A stretch of 64,000 nucleotides of DNA from DATEPR01 sp036273855 (GCA_036273855.1 DASUGU010000090.1:1-64000); one strand, 5' to 3'; counted from the stretch's first letter, positions 17,188 to 26,679 are shown. Notes: generated from the letters alone by a model not told the origin. Numbers and translations: made by a program.

Positions 17188-17278
17188 CCTTGCGGTATGG
17201 ATCGTCTACCGGTGCCAGGCCGGTGAGCGTCGATGACGGACCAGGAGCAGTCATACGACGCTACAACTGGCGGCCGCG

Positions 17279-17422
17279 TTGACCGGAGTGGCCACCGCGG
17301 AGCTGATCGTGGACTTCCACCTGCCGATCCAGCATCCCTGGGTCGGACCTGCAGTGGTCGCCCTGATGGCGCTGCCCTTCTGGCTCCGGTGTTTCGCTCG
17401 ACGTGACAAGCGCGCGTCCTAA
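17279..17422 (+). CDS. Possible small membrane protein or gene remnant
   Basis: A 47-codon frame with a TTG start reads LTGVATAELIVDFHLPI then HPWVGPAVVALMALPFWLRCFARRDKRAS, with one hydrophobic segment and a basic tail. Codon use looks coding, but there is no ribosome binding site or ATG/GTG start, and the frame extends upstream without a start. It may be the tail of a lost gene between the ABC-F gene and the convergent transporter operon. The 90 bases before it contain nothing else recognisable. Confidence 0.25.
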   Translation: MTGVATAELIVDFHLPIQHPWVGPAVVALMALPFWLRCFARRDKRAS

Positions 17423-19894
17423 TCACGTCACCGCGCGGGAACGGAGCCTGGCCTGCGTGTAGATGGCCGCGGCGACCAGGATGAGGAAGCCCTGGAAGAA
17501 GTACTGCCACGACTGGCCGAGGTTGAGGAACGTCGTCGCGTTGAGCACCTGCTGGATCAGTGCCGCGCCCAGCAACGTGCCGATGAACGAACCGCGGCCG
17601 CCGAGCAGGCTCGCGCCGCCGAGTACCACCGCCGTGATGCTGGACAGCGTGTAACTCACGCCCTGCGTCGGGTCGCCGACCCCGATCTGGGCCATCAGCA
17701 GCAAGGCGCCCACGAACGTCAGCAGTGCGCACGCCACGTAGGCCAGCACGTGCGTCCGGTTCACCTTGACGCCCAGTCGCCGCGCCGACTCCTCGTGCGA
17801 CCCGACCGCGCGCAGGCCACGGCCCCAACTGGTGAATCGCAGCGCCAGCTCCAGCGCCACGGCCGCGATCACCGCCACGATGAACGCGATCGGCACGTAC
17901 CCGATGGTCGCCGTGATGTACCCGGTGACCGTCGTGCTGATGAACCCGCCCTGGAACGGCCGCAACAGCAGCGACACGCCTTGTAGTCCGATGTAGAGCG
18001 TCAAGGTCGCCGCTACCGCCGTGAATCCGCCGTACCGCACCAGTAAACCGTTGATCAGGCCACTCGTCGCGGCCACCGCGATCATGATGACGAACGCGAG
18101 CACCACGATGATCGGCGACTTCCCGCCGACCACGAAGAACGACGCGATCACCACCAGCAATCCGGCCAACGGCCCGACGGACAGGTCGATGCCGCCGGTC
18201 ATGATCACGATCGTCTGGCCCATGCTGATGAACGCCAGCGCCGTCAACAACGTCAGCACCGAGATCACGTTGAAGGGCGCCAGATATCGGGCGTTGTGGG
18301 CGAACGTGTAGGCGCCCAGCGCGAGGATCACCAGGGCCAGGATCACGCTCGGCGCGTAGTCGCCGCGCACCAGTTGCCGCAGGCGGGAACCGGACGTGGT
18401 GCCGGTGTCGCGCACGGTCGTGGTCGCGCCCACCACGGCGGCTGTGATGTTCTCCTCCGTGACGTCGTCGCCGGCCAGCTCGCCGACCACGTGACCGCGG
18501 GAGAACACCACGACGCGGTCGCACAGGCCTTCCAACTCCTTGGCGTCCGAGGACACCACGACCACGGGCACACCGGAGCCGGCCACGTCCCGCATGATGC
18601 GGTAGATCTCCGACCGGGCGCCGACGTCGACGCCCTGGGTCGGCTCGTCGGCGAGCAGGATCTTCGGCGACGCCAGCAGGGCCCGGGCCATGACGACCTT
18701 CTGCTGGTTGCCGCCGGACAGCGACATGACGTTGGCCTCGATGGACGACGTCTTCACCGACAGCTGGTCCACCTGCGCGGTGACCGCGACCCGCTCCCGG
18801 TCCCTGCCGATCACGCCGCCGTTGGCCAGTGACCGCAGTGCGCTGACGGCCGCGTTCTCCCGCACCGACATCGCCGTCATCAGGCCCTCGGCGTGCCGGT
18901 CGGCCGGCATGTACGCGGTGGACTCGACGAGTTGCCTGCCGCGCATCGCCTCGCCGTCCAGGGTGATGCCGCCGGACGAGCGCACCAACCCGGCCAGTGC
19001 GCGCAGGAACTGGCTCTGCCCGTTGCCGACGATGCCGGCCAGGCCCACGATCTCGCCGTGCCGGACCTGCAGGCACGCGTCGTGGAAACCCTCGCCGGAC
19101 AGGTTGTCGACGTTCAGGCTGACGGTGGCCTGCGCCGGATTCTTCGGCGGGAACGTGGTGGCCAGTTCACGGCCGACGATGAGCCGCAGCAACTGGTCGT
19201 CGTCGATGTCGGCGACCGCGCTGTGCCCTCGGGTGCGGCCGTCGCGCAGCACGGTCACCTCGTCGGCGATCTCGCGCACCTCGGCCAGCCGGTGGGTGAT
19301 GTAGATGACCGCCGTGCCCCCCGCGGCCGCCTGGCGGACCTGGTCGAAGAGGATCTCGGTCTGGTCGGCGCCCAGCGGCGCGGTCGGCTCGTCCAGGATC
19401 AGCACCGTGGGTTCGAGCGCGACCGCCTTGGCCACCTCCAGCAACTGTTTCTGGGCCACGCCGAGCTGGTCGACCCTGTCCTGCAGGCGGACCCGGGAGC
19501 CGACCCGCCGCAGCAGGTCGACCATCCAGGCCCGGGTGTCGCCACCGGTGCGCATGCGCTCGGCGGGGACGGCCACCCGGATGTTCTCGGCAACGGTCAT
19601 GTCCGGCAGCACGGCGGGATGCTGGTGGACGATCGCGATGCCCATCCGGGTGGCCATGTCGGTGGTCAGGACCGGGAGGTGCTCGCCGGCCAGGGTGATC
19701 CGCCCCTGGTCCGGCTGCACCGACCCGGACGCCACCCCCATCAGGGTGGACTTGCCGGCGCCGTTCTCCCCCAGCAGGGCGTGCACCCTGCCGGGGCGGA
19801 CGTCGAACGAGACATCGGTCAGGGCGTGCACCGCCGCGTAGCTCTTGGACACGCCGGCCAGGCTCAGCACCGGGGTGGCCGTGATGGGCTCCAC
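17423..19894 (-). CDS. Ribose-type ABC transporter ATPase fused to its permease
   Basis: An 823-residue fusion. Residues 1 to about 495 are a tandem-ABC sugar ATPase of the RbsA/MglA class: Walker A GENGAGKST near residue 40, Walker B VLILDEPTAPLG, then a second half with LSGGNQQKVVMARAL and DEPTQGVDVG. Residues about 510-823 form an RbsC-like permease with eight or more membrane helices and the SMGQTIVIMTGGIDLSVG motif. These are normally two polypeptides. The operon also has a binding protein and a second, unfused permease, so the complex may be a heterodimeric channel. Starts 30 bases after the binding-protein gene. Confidence 0.9.
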   Translation of the reverse strand: MEPITATPVLSLAGVSKSYAAVHALTDVSFDVRPGRVHALLGENGAGKSTLMGVASGSVQPDQGRITLAGEHLPVLTTDMATRMGIAIVHQHPAVLPDMTVAENIRVAVPAERMRTGGDTRAWMVDLLRRVGSRVRLQDRVDQLGVAQKQLLEVAKAVALEPTVLILDEPTAPLGADQTEILFDQVRQAAAGGTAVIYITHRLAEVREIADEVTVLRDGRTRGHSAVADIDDDQLLRLIVGRELATTFPPKNPAQATVSLNVDNLSGEGFHDACLQVRHGEIVGLAGIVGNGQSQFLRALAGLVRSSGGITLDGEAMRGRQLVESTAYMPADRHAEGLMTAMSVRENAAVSALRSLANGGVIGRDRERVAVTAQVDQLSVKTSSIEANVMSLSGGNQQKVVMARALLASPKILLADEPTQGVDVGARSEIYRIMRDVAGSGVPVVVVSSDAKELEGLCDRVVVFSRGHVVGELAGDDVTEENITAAVVGATTTVRDTGTTSGSRLRQLVRGDYAPSVILALVILALGAYTFAHNARYLAPFNVISVLTLLTALAFISMGQTIVIMTGGIDLSVGPLAGLLVVIASFFVVGGKSPIIVVLAFVIMIAVAATSGLINGLLVRYGGFTAVAATLTLYIGLQGVSLLLRPFQGGFISTTVTGYITATIGYVPIAFIVAVIAAVALELALRFTSWGRGLRAVGSHEESARRLGVKVNRTHVLAYVACALLTFVGALLLMAQIGVGDPTQGVSYTLSSITAVVLGGASLLGGRGSFIGTLLGAALIQQVLNATTFLNLGQSWQYFFQGFLILVAAAIYTQARLRSRAVT

Positions 19895-19924
19895 CGTGGG
19901 ACGCCTCCGTTCGGGATCGTCTGG

Positions 19925-21040
19925 TTACTTGAGCGCGGCGATCTGCTGGGCGTTGGTCAGCGAGCTGGACACGAACGCGTCCATCGGCAGGCTGTTGTCA
20001 CACGTCACCGCGTGCGGCTGCCCGGTCAGCGAGTCCTCGAAAGCGCTCTGCGGGTACACCGTCGACTTGGGGATCACGCCGCCGCTGGCCTTCGCGATCG
20101 CCACGTCCACCGCCAGCCGGGACATCGCGTTCTGCGACGACACGGTGAACAGCTGGAACCCCTTGCCGGCGTCCTTCTGCTGCTGCCAGTCGCAGGCGAG
20201 CTGGTTGGCGTCCTCGGTGGCGATGGCCGGGATCTGGCGGCCCGCCTGGGCGAACGCGGAGAACGAGCTGGCCAGTGCGGCGCCGAAGTCGGTGGTGATG
20301 GCGTCGATCTTCGGGAAGCGGGCCAGGGCCGCCGTGACGACCTGCTGGGTCTTGGCCGCGTCCCAGTTGGTCACCTCGTAGGGCGTGGTGCCGACGAACT
20401 TGATGCCCGGGTAGTTCTTCAGCACGCTCTGCATGCCGGTGTACTCGTCCAGGCTCTGCGAGTTGGCAGGCGGGCCGCCGAGGTTGAGCACGTTGCCCTT
20501 GCCGTGCAACGCCTTCACCAGCCAGTTGGCCCACAGCACGCCCGCCTGCTTGAAGTCGGTGCTGACGAAGTAGTCGTAGTCGACGCCCGCCTGCCCACCG
20601 GGGCTGACCCGGTAGGGCACGGTGGTGACGCCCGCCTTGAACGCGCTGCGCAGCGCGGGCAGCATCGCCTGGCCGGCGTCCGGGAACACGACCAGTGCCT
20701 GGGTGCCCTTGGCGACCAGGCCCTGGATGTCGGAGATGGCCTTCTGCGTGTTGCCCTGGCCGTCGGTGTAGGAGAACGAGGTCACGTTGGGGCACTTGGC
20801 CACCTCGGCCTTGGCCTCGCCCACGGTGACCTTGCGCCAGTTGTTGTCGCCGAAGCCGTCGGCCAGGGCGAAGGACACCTTGTTCGGGCCGCACCAGGAG
20901 GGGACGTTGGCGTTCGCCGGGCGCCCCACGGTGTTCGCCGCGTTCTGGGTCCCGCCGGTGTTCACCGAACAGGCGGACAGCACCACGGCCAGCACGCCGG
21001 CTGACGCGAGAAGGGTTCTGCGGAGGGTGTGGGAGGACAT
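19925..21040 (-). CDS. Sugar-type ABC transporter substrate-binding lipoprotein
   Basis: A 371-residue periplasmic-binding-protein-like type I protein (Peripla_BP_4, ribose/autoinducer class). The N-terminus is a lipoprotein signal with a lipobox ending VLSAC (Cys about 24). Landmarks are the QKAISDIQGLVAKGTQALVVFPDAGQAMLPALR segment and a late SQNAMSRLAVDVAIAKASGG hinge region. It would capture the solute outside the membrane and deliver it to the two permeases. The ligand is unknown; surrounding dehydrogenases suggest a polyol, sugar acid or similar. ATG at 21040 follows GGAAGGTCCCC. Confidence 0.9.
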   Translation of the reverse strand: MSSHTLRRTLLASAGVLAVVLSACSVNTGGTQNAANTVGRPANANVPSWCGPNKVSFALADGFGDNNWRKVTVGEAKAEVAKCPNVTSFSYTDGQGNTQKAISDIQGLVAKGTQALVVFPDAGQAMLPALRSAFKAGVTTVPYRVSPGGQAGVDYDYFVSTDFKQAGVLWANWLVKALHGKGNVLNLGGPPANSQSLDEYTGMQSVLKNYPGIKFVGTTPYEVTNWDAAKTQQVVTAALARFPKIDAITTDFGAALASSFSAFAQAGRQIPAIATEDANQLACDWQQQKDAGKGFQLFTVSSQNAMSRLAVDVAIAKASGGVIPKSTVYPQSAFEDSLTGQPHAVTCDNSLPMDAFVSSSLTNAQQIAALK

Positions 21041-21075
21041 GGGGACCTTCCTGGAGGGGTTGCCCGCGGCGGCCG

Positions 21076-22164
21076 TCAGGCCGCGGCGTCGTCGGTGACG
21101 GACCGGCCGCGGCGCATCCAGCCACGGACGGCGGCCCAGTTGACGGTGTAGATCGCGACGCCTGCGGCCAGCGCGATCGCCTGGACGATGTTGCTGGTGG
21201 CCGGGTTGACGCCGAGGGTCAGCACGAACTGGTCGAGTTGGGACAGGAAGAGGGCGGCGACGGCACTGGCGACGGGACTGCCCTTGCCGCCCAGCAGGGA
21301 CGTCCCGCCCAGCACGACGGCCGCGACCGACGGCAGGAGCTGCGAGTCCCCCTGGAACGCGCTGGGCGTGGTGACGATGCCGCCGAGCAGGATGCCGGCG
21401 ACCGTGTACAGCAGGGACGCCCAGACGTAGGCGCCGAGTTGGTGGCGGCGGACCCGCAGGCCGGCCAGGCCGGCAGCGACGGCGTTGTCGCCGACCGCCT
21501 CGAAGCGGCGGCCCGCGACCGACCTTTTGATGAGAAAGCCGACCACGGCGGTCAGCACGACGGCCACGTACACCGAGTACGGCAGGCCGAGGAACTGTCC
21601 GGTCGCGATGGTGTGCATCGCCGACGTGGTGCTCGTGGGTGAGCCGCCGGACACGCCGAGCACCGCCGCGTAGAGCAGTGCGTTGGTGCCCAGCGTGGTC
21701 ACGATGGCCGACATGCCCAGCCGGCTGACGACGAAGCCGTTCACCAGACCGGCGGCCAGTCCGGCGGCCAGCGCGATCAGGATCGCCACCGGCAGGGTGC
21801 CGTTGTCCCCGTTGGGGATGTGAGTGACGAGGATGACGGCCAGGGATACCGTGCCCGGCACGGACAGGTCGATGCCGGCCTGCTGGACGACGAGGGTCTG
21901 GCCGAGCGCGATGATGGCCAGCACGGCGGCGAAGGGCAGCATGCCCTGCACGGAACTGCGGGACAGACTGTCCGGTTCGGCCACCAGGCTCACCAGGAAC
22001 AACAGGACCGTCGCGATGACGATGGTGAGCAGGCCGCGGGACGCCCGGCCGGTGCGCAGCCAGCGACGCGGTCCACCCTCGGTGTCCCGGCCGGGCCCGG
22101 CACCGGTCGGCGACGGCGTACCGGGTGTGGTCGCCATCGCGGAATCCCTCGCCGTCTCGGTCAT
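21076..22164 (-). CDS. Ribose-type ABC transporter permease (RbsC class)
   Basis: A 362-residue inner-membrane permease with about ten hydrophobic helices and the family motif ALGQTLVVQQAGIDLSVPG around residue 95, plus VVLGGTSLLGGKGSPVAS near the end. Start taken at ATG 22164 (MTETARDSAM), preceded by GAGGAGCAAGTTG; a longer frame exists but lacks a ribosome binding site. First gene of the transporter operon, 35 bases before the binding-protein gene. It pairs with the permease half of the ATPase fusion or with itself. Confidence 0.9.
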   Translation of the reverse strand: MTETARDSAMATTPGTPSPTGAGPGRDTEGGPRRWLRTGRASRGLLTIVIATVLLFLVSLVAEPDSLSRSSVQGMLPFAAVLAIIALGQTLVVQQAGIDLSVPGTVSLAVILVTHIPNGDNGTLPVAILIALAAGLAAGLVNGFVVSRLGMSAIVTTLGTNALLYAAVLGVSGGSPTSTTSAMHTIATGQFLGLPYSVYVAVVLTAVVGFLIKRSVAGRRFEAVGDNAVAAGLAGLRVRRHQLGAYVWASLLYTVAGILLGGIVTTPSAFQGDSQLLPSVAAVVLGGTSLLGGKGSPVASAVAALFLSQLDQFVLTLGVNPATSNIVQAIALAAGVAIYTVNWAAVRGWMRRGRSVTDDAAA

Positions 22165-22195
22165 CAACTTGCTCCTCGGCACCATCGCCGTTCCC

Positions 22196-22217
22196 GAACG
22201 TTCATCAATGCTGTACA
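22196..22217. promoter_or_regulatory. Palindrome and GCTGTACA motif upstream of transporter operon
   Basis: GAACGTTC (22196-22203) is a perfect 8-bp palindrome, and GCTGTACA (22210-22217) follows, 32-53 bases upstream of the permease start. The same octamer, inverted, occurs in the divergent dehydrogenase promoter at 27794-27801, and related ACTGTTCA motifs occur near the XRE-cupin gene. Probably operator elements of the island; the regulator is not proven. Confidence 0.4.
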
Positions 22218-22309
22218 AATCCCGCTTGCTCGTCAAGAGACAGTGGACAGGTTTACGAGAATGTGTCGGTCCTTCGTTATGGGCAAATATATTGGGGCAC
22301 AACGAAACA

Positions 22310-22359
22310 GCCTCCCGCTGCGCGGAGGCGGTGTCGTGGGTGGACGGTGACTCACCGTC
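22310..22359 (-). terminator. Hairpins at the 3' end of the dehydrogenase operon
   Basis: GACGGTGA-C-TCACCGTC (22343-22359) is a perfect 8-bp inverted repeat covering the stop codon of the beta-hydroxyacid dehydrogenase gene. A second stem GCCTCC/GGAGGC (22310-22315 with 22324-22329) follows in the direction of transcription. Neither has a long T-tract, common for actinomycete terminators. They separate the dehydrogenase operon from the transporter promoter. Confidence 0.5.
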
Positions 22360-23251
22360 TCCTATGCAGTTCAGCGATCGTGGACATGTCCCGTTCGCCC
22401 AGGCCGGCGGCGGACGCCTGGTCGGCGACGCCCCGCACCACCTCGGCCAGCGGCATCGGCGACGACCTCGACTCGGCGAACCGGAGAATGAGGTCGATGT
22501 CCTTGCGCATCAGGTCGACGGTGAACGCCACCGGCTGACCGTCCGGGTCCGCGAAGGACGCCCGCTTGTACAGCACGTACGGCGCCGCCACGGCACTGCC
22601 GGCCAGCACCTCCAACGCCGTCGGTCTCGGCACACCACCGCGTTCGGCGAGCACCAGCGACTCGCCGACGGCGGCGTTGAGCGTGTGCAGCACCGAGTTG
22701 ACGGCGAGCTTCATCGCCTGGCCGGCGCCGGTGTCACCGACCCGGAGCACCCGGGCGGCGAACGACTCCAGCACCGGCGTGGCCCGGTCCACCGCATCCT
22801 GGTCGCCACCGGCCATCACCAGCAGCGACCTCGACCGCACGCTGGTTACACTGCCGGACACCGGAGCGTCCACGAACGACACGCCTGCCTCGGCCAGTTC
22901 GGCGGCCTGGGTCCGTGCCTCGGCGACGCCGATGGTGCCCAGGTCGCACACCACGGCGCCCGGACGTACCGCGCCCGCGACGCCGTGCGGACCGAACAGG
23001 ACACTGCCCAGTGCGGCCGCGTCGGCCAGCACGGTGAGGACGACGTCGGCGTCTCGGACCGCGTCGGCCGGCGTGGCCGCGTGTTCAGCGTCAGCGGACA
23101 CTCCGAGGGCGGCCAGCTCGTCGGCCAGCCTGCGGTGGCCTGCCGCGCTCCGGTTCCACACCCGCGTGGCGTGGCCCGCGCGGACCAGGTGGGCCGCCAT
23201 CGGCGCGCCCATCCGGCCCAGGCCCAGCAGTGCCACCCGTGTCACCGCCAT
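22352..23251 (-). CDS. Beta-hydroxyacid dehydrogenase (3-hydroxyisobutyrate dehydrogenase family)
   Basis: A 299-residue NAD(P)-dependent dehydrogenase. The N-terminal GLGRMGAPMAAHL (about 10-22) is the Rossmann motif; FVDAPVSGSVTSV is the substrate-binding motif; GAGQAMKLAVNSVL carries the catalytic Lys; and LMRKDIDLIL the late conserved Lys-Asp. It would oxidise a 3-hydroxy acid to a semialdehyde or oxo acid. It overlaps the upstream alcohol dehydrogenase gene by 10 bases. A paralogue is encoded at 52157-53101. Confidence 0.88.
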   Translation of the reverse strand: MAVTRVALLGLGRMGAPMAAHLVRAGHATRVWNRSAAGHRRLADELAALGVSADAEHAATPADAVRDADVVLTVLADAAALGSVLFGPHGVAGAVRPGAVVCDLGTIGVAEARTQAAELAEAGVSFVDAPVSGSVTSVRSRSLLVMAGGDQDAVDRATPVLESFAARVLRVGDTGAGQAMKLAVNSVLHTLNAAVGESLVLAERGGVPRPTALEVLAGSAVAAPYVLYKRASFADPDGQPVAFTVDLMRKDIDLILRFAESRSSPMPLAEVVRGVADQASAAGLGERDMSTIAELHRRR

Positions 23252-24309
23252 GGGTCCACCAGGATCTTGCCGGCCGCCCTGCGCTCCACCAGCGCGTCCA
23301 GGCCGTCCGGCACGAGCGCGTCCAGACCGATCACCCGGTCCAGCAGGTGGGTCGCGATGTCGCCGCCGGCCAGCAGCGCCAGCGCGGCAGGGATGTCGTC
23401 ACCGCACACGTGGGCGACCGTGGACAGCAGGTCCACCTCGCGCAGCGTGGCGTCGGCCAGGTCGAGCGACTGCGGTTCGTGGGCCAGCCCGACCAGCAGC
23501 ACCCGGCCACCGCGCGCGGCCATCCGCACCGCCCGCTGCGCCGAACCCGGTGCGCCGCTGGACTCGATGACCAGCGGTGCGCCCTCGCCGCCGGTCAGTT
23601 CGCGGACCAGCGGGACGGGATCGCGGTCGGCCACGTTGTGGGTCTCGGTGGCGCCCAGGGCGGTGGCGGTGCGCAGCCGGTCGTCTGCCACGTCCAGCGC
23701 GATCACCCTGGCCGGCCGGCGCCGGGCCAGGCCGCACAGGATGAACGACCCGATGGCGCCCGCGCCGATCACCACGACCGTCTCGTCCGGTGCCACCCGC
23801 GCGCGGCGCACCGCGTGCAGGCCGACGGCCAGCGGCTGGGCCAGGCCGGCCGCGTCGTCCACGCAGTCATCGGGGATCGGGACGCAGGTGGCAGCCGGAA
23901 CGGCGGCGTACCCGGCGAGCCCGCCGTCCGCGTTCAGGCCGAGGGTCCAGTAGCGGGCGCACAGGTTGGTCCGGCCGGACCGGCACCACCCGCACGCACC
24001 GCAGGACACGCCCGCTCCGGTGGCGATCCGTTGCCCGGCCAGGTGGTCCGCGCCCGGGCCGTGGTCGACGACCTCGCCGACGAACTCGTGGCCCATCACC
24101 ATCGGTCCGATGTGGCCACTGGCGGCGTGCTTCCGGTGCACCGGGAACATGCCGGGTCCGTGCAGGTACTCGGTGGCGTCGGTGCCGCAGATGCCCGACC
24201 GGGTCACCCGTACCAGCACCTGGCCGGCGCCCGCGGTGGGCACCGGACGTTCCTCGATCCGCACGTCCTTGGCGCCGTGGTAGACGGCGGCCCGCATGGT
24301 CGCGCTCAT
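23242..24309 (-). CDS. Zinc-dependent alcohol/polyol dehydrogenase
   Basis: A 355-residue medium-chain dehydrogenase. SGICGTDATEYLHGP holds the catalytic zinc Cys, GHEFVGEVVDHG the His-Glu pair, and CGACGWCRSGRTNLC the four structural-zinc cysteines; GAGAIGSFI binds NAD(P). ATG at 24309 overlaps the stop of the next upstream dehydrogenase (ATGA). Similar to threonine, sorbitol or butanediol dehydrogenases; the substrate is not assignable. One of three such enzymes in this operon, which suggests sequential oxidations or substrate isomers. Confidence 0.88.
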   Translation of the reverse strand: MSATMRAAVYHGAKDVRIEERPVPTAGAGQVLVRVTRSGICGTDATEYLHGPGMFPVHRKHAASGHIGPMVMGHEFVGEVVDHGPGADHLAGQRIATGAGVSCGACGWCRSGRTNLCARYWTLGLNADGGLAGYAAVPAATCVPIPDDCVDDAAGLAQPLAVGLHAVRRARVAPDETVVVIGAGAIGSFILCGLARRRPARVIALDVADDRLRTATALGATETHNVADRDPVPLVRELTGGEGAPLVIESSGAPGSAQRAVRMAARGGRVLLVGLAHEPQSLDLADATLREVDLLSTVAHVCGDDIPAALALLAGGDIATHLLDRVIGLDALVPDGLDALVERRAAGKILVDPWR

Positions 24310-25286
24310 CGGGCGGCCTCCGACACCAGGTGCACCTTCACCTGGTCGCGGTCGGTCCGCACGATGTCGATGGCCTTGTCCGCCTCGGCCAGCGGAACCG
24401 TCGCGGTGACCAGTGGCGACAGGTCGACACCGGCCCGGGCCAGGAACCGCAGGGTCCTCGGCCACACGCCGGGCGAACCGATGATGCCCGTGATCCGGAG
24501 TTCCTTGGACTGCACCAGGCCGAGTTTCGCGGGTGCCGAGCCGCCGACGTCGATGCCGACGTTGACCAGTCGACCGCGGAAACCGGCGATCTCCAGCGCC
24601 ACAGCCATGGCGGCCGGCTTGCCGCTGGCCTCGATGACCACGTCGGCACCCCGGCCGTCGGTGTGTTGATGCACGGCGTCGACGAAGTCGTCGGCGGTCG
24701 GGTCGAGGTGGACGTCGGCACCCAGCCGGCCGGCCAGCGCGGCCCGGTCCGGGTTGGGCTCGGCCACGATCACCCGCGCTCCCCTGCCCCGTGCGGCCGC
24801 GACCACGCCGAGCCCGATCGGGCCGGCACCGAGCACGGCGACCGTGTCGCTCGCGTCCACGTCCCCGGCCCGCAGGATCGCGTGGTAGCCACAACTGAAC
24901 GGCTCCACCAGCGCGGCCTGCGTCCACGTCATCGAGTCGGGCAGCCGGTGCAGCCATTCCGGCCGGGCGACGAAGAACTCCGCCGCCGCACCGCTGATGC
25001 TGAACCCGAAGTGGTCGGAGCCGATGACGCACTCGCCGACCACCCGGTCGCCGACCGACACGGCCGTCACGTCCCGGCCGGTCGCCACGATCTGGCCCGC
25101 CCACTCGTGGCCGGGGATCACCGGATACTCGAACGGGATGATGTAGCGGCCTTCCAGCAGCTCGATGTCCGAGTGGCAGACGCCGACCGCCCGCGACGCC
25201 ACCAACACCTCGTCGGGGCCGATGTCCGGCACCGGCAGGTCGGCGACCTCCGCCGCCGCGCCGCCGACGAATCGCAGCGCCTTCAC
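24306..25286 (-). CDS. Zinc-type medium-chain alcohol dehydrogenase lacking the structural zinc cysteines
   Basis: A 326-residue medium-chain dehydrogenase with VGVCHSDIELLEG (catalytic Cys), GHEWAGQIVATG, and Rossmann motif GAGPIGLGVV. Where the other two dehydrogenases have a four-Cys structural zinc loop, this one has GECVIGSDHFGFSISGAAAEF with a single Cys, so the structural site is absent. GTG start at 25286 follows GGGAGGCAC and overlaps the M24 gene's stop (GTGA). Probably acts on a polyol or hydroxy acid. Confidence 0.85.
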   Translation of the reverse strand: MKALRFVGGAAAEVADLPVPDIGPDEVLVASRAVGVCHSDIELLEGRYIIPFEYPVIPGHEWAGQIVATGRDVTAVSVGDRVVGECVIGSDHFGFSISGAAAEFFVARPEWLHRLPDSMTWTQAALVEPFSCGYHAILRAGDVDASDTVAVLGAGPIGLGVVAAARGRGARVIVAEPNPDRAALAGRLGADVHLDPTADDFVDAVHQHTDGRGADVVIEASGKPAAMAVALEIAGFRGRLVNVGIDVGGSAPAKLGLVQSKELRITGIIGSPGVWPRTLRFLARAGVDLSPLVTATVPLAEADKAIDIVRTDRDQVKVHLVSEAAR

Positions 25287-26653
25287 CGTGCCTCCCGGTT
25301 CAGGTGCGACTGCGCGTGCCGCAGCGTGGGCAACTGGCCGGTGACCGTGTAGTAGCGCTGGCCGGCCACCAGGAGGTCCTCGGCGGGGAACTTGGTGATG
25401 ATCTCGCAGCCGTCGTCGGTGACCACGAGTTCCTCCTCGATGCGGGCCGCGCCCAGCCCGTCGGCGGAGGGCCAGTAGGTCTCCAGGGCGAACACCATGC
25501 CCTTCTCCAGCACCTCGGGGTGGTCCAGCGAGACCAGCCGGGAGAAGATCGGTTTCTCCCAGATGGACAGGCCGACGCCGTGGCCGTACTGCAGGGCGAA
25601 CGCGGCCTCCTCGTCCGGGAAACCGAACTCCTGCGCGGTGGGCCAGACCGACACGATGTCGGCCGTGGTGGCGCCCGGCCGCACCAGCGCGATCGACTCG
25701 TCCATGTAGTCGCGGCACCGGGTGTAGGCGTCGCGCTGCGCGGGTGACGCGCTGCCGACCGCGAACGTCCGGTAGTAGCAGGTGCGATAGCCCAGGTAGC
25801 TGTGCAGGATGTCGAAGAACGCGGGGTCGCCGGGCCGGATGATCCGGTCGGAGTAGACGTGCGGGTGGGGAGCGCAGCGTTCACCGGAGATCGCGTTGAC
25901 GCCCTCGACGAACTCCGAACCCATGTCGTAGAGCACCTTGCTGACCAGCCCGACACACTCGTTCTCGCGCACGCCGGGCCGCAGGAACTCGTACAGCGAG
26001 TCGTAGGCGGCGTCCACCATCGCGCACGCCTGGGTGAGCAGCGAGATCTCGGTGTCGGTCTTGATCCGCCTGGCCTCCAGGAACACCTGCTGGCCGTCCA
26101 CCACGGTGACGCCGGCGGCCTGCAACGCGGCCAGCACCGGCATCTCGATGACGTCGACACCCACCGGCTGGTCGGCCAGCCCGTAGAGGTCGAGTTCCCG
26201 GCGGACCTTGCGGGCCACCTCGGCGGCGATGCCGGCGTCCGGGTGGAAGGCACCGCGCAGCGTGGAGATCCCGGCCCGCGCGCCGGACGGGTTGCGGCTG
26301 CCGTTGGCGCCGTGGTGCGGCGCGTGCGGGTCCTCCGAGCGGGCGGCCGAGTAGTCCAGCCACGGCGAGTAGAGCTGGTGGTGGCGGGCCGCCGAGCCGA
26401 AGTCCCACACGATCGGCTCGCCACCCCTGACCAGTAACGAGAAGCGGATCAGCTTGTCGATCGCCCAGGTGCCGATGTGGGTGGCGGTCATGTAGCGGAT
26501 GTTGGTGAAGTCGAAGGCGAGCACCGCGCCGAGCTCGGACTTGTCCAGTTGCTCGCGCAGCCGACGCAGCCGGTCGTCGCGCAACCGGTCCAGGTCGACC
26601 CGCTGCTCCCAGTCCACGGCGTTCGTGCCGTACGTGGCGGTCGCGCTGCCCAT
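25283..26653 (-). CDS. M24-fold (creatinase/aminopeptidase P-like) hydrolase with altered metal site
   Basis: A 456-residue protein with a creatinase N-terminal domain (about 20-190) and a pita-bread domain (about 200-445). Of the five ligands known in aminopeptidase P, Asp281, His358, Glu391 and Glu406 are present, but the position eleven residues after Asp281 is Cys292 (YRTCYYRTF) instead of Asp. The enzyme may therefore bind metal unusually or work without metal, as creatinase does. Such proteins split C-N bonds of creatine, ectoine or Xaa-Pro substrates, or act as lyases. ATG at 26653; overlaps the downstream gene by 4 bases. A paralogue is at 50916-52160. Confidence 0.85.
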   Translation of the reverse strand: MGSATATYGTNAVDWEQRVDLDRLRDDRLRRLREQLDKSELGAVLAFDFTNIRYMTATHIGTWAIDKLIRFSLLVRGGEPIVWDFGSAARHHQLYSPWLDYSAARSEDPHAPHHGANGSRNPSGARAGISTLRGAFHPDAGIAAEVARKVRRELDLYGLADQPVGVDVIEMPVLAALQAAGVTVVDGQQVFLEARRIKTDTEISLLTQACAMVDAAYDSLYEFLRPGVRENECVGLVSKVLYDMGSEFVEGVNAISGERCAPHPHVYSDRIIRPGDPAFFDILHSYLGYRTCYYRTFAVGSASPAQRDAYTRCRDYMDESIALVRPGATTADIVSVWPTAQEFGFPDEEAAFALQYGHGVGLSIWEKPIFSRLVSLDHPEVLEKGMVFALETYWPSADGLGAARIEEELVVTDDGCEIITKFPAEDLLVAGQRYYTVTGQLPTLRHAQSHLNREAR

Positions 26654-26679
26654 GATCGTGCCTCTTTCTGCCGTGTGGT

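Noticed and set aside
25283..26653. Calling the M24-fold proteins Xaa-Pro aminopeptidases or DMSP lyase DddP
   Set aside because: One canonical metal Asp is Cys in both, and I cannot match DddP-specific residues; the broader family name is safer.
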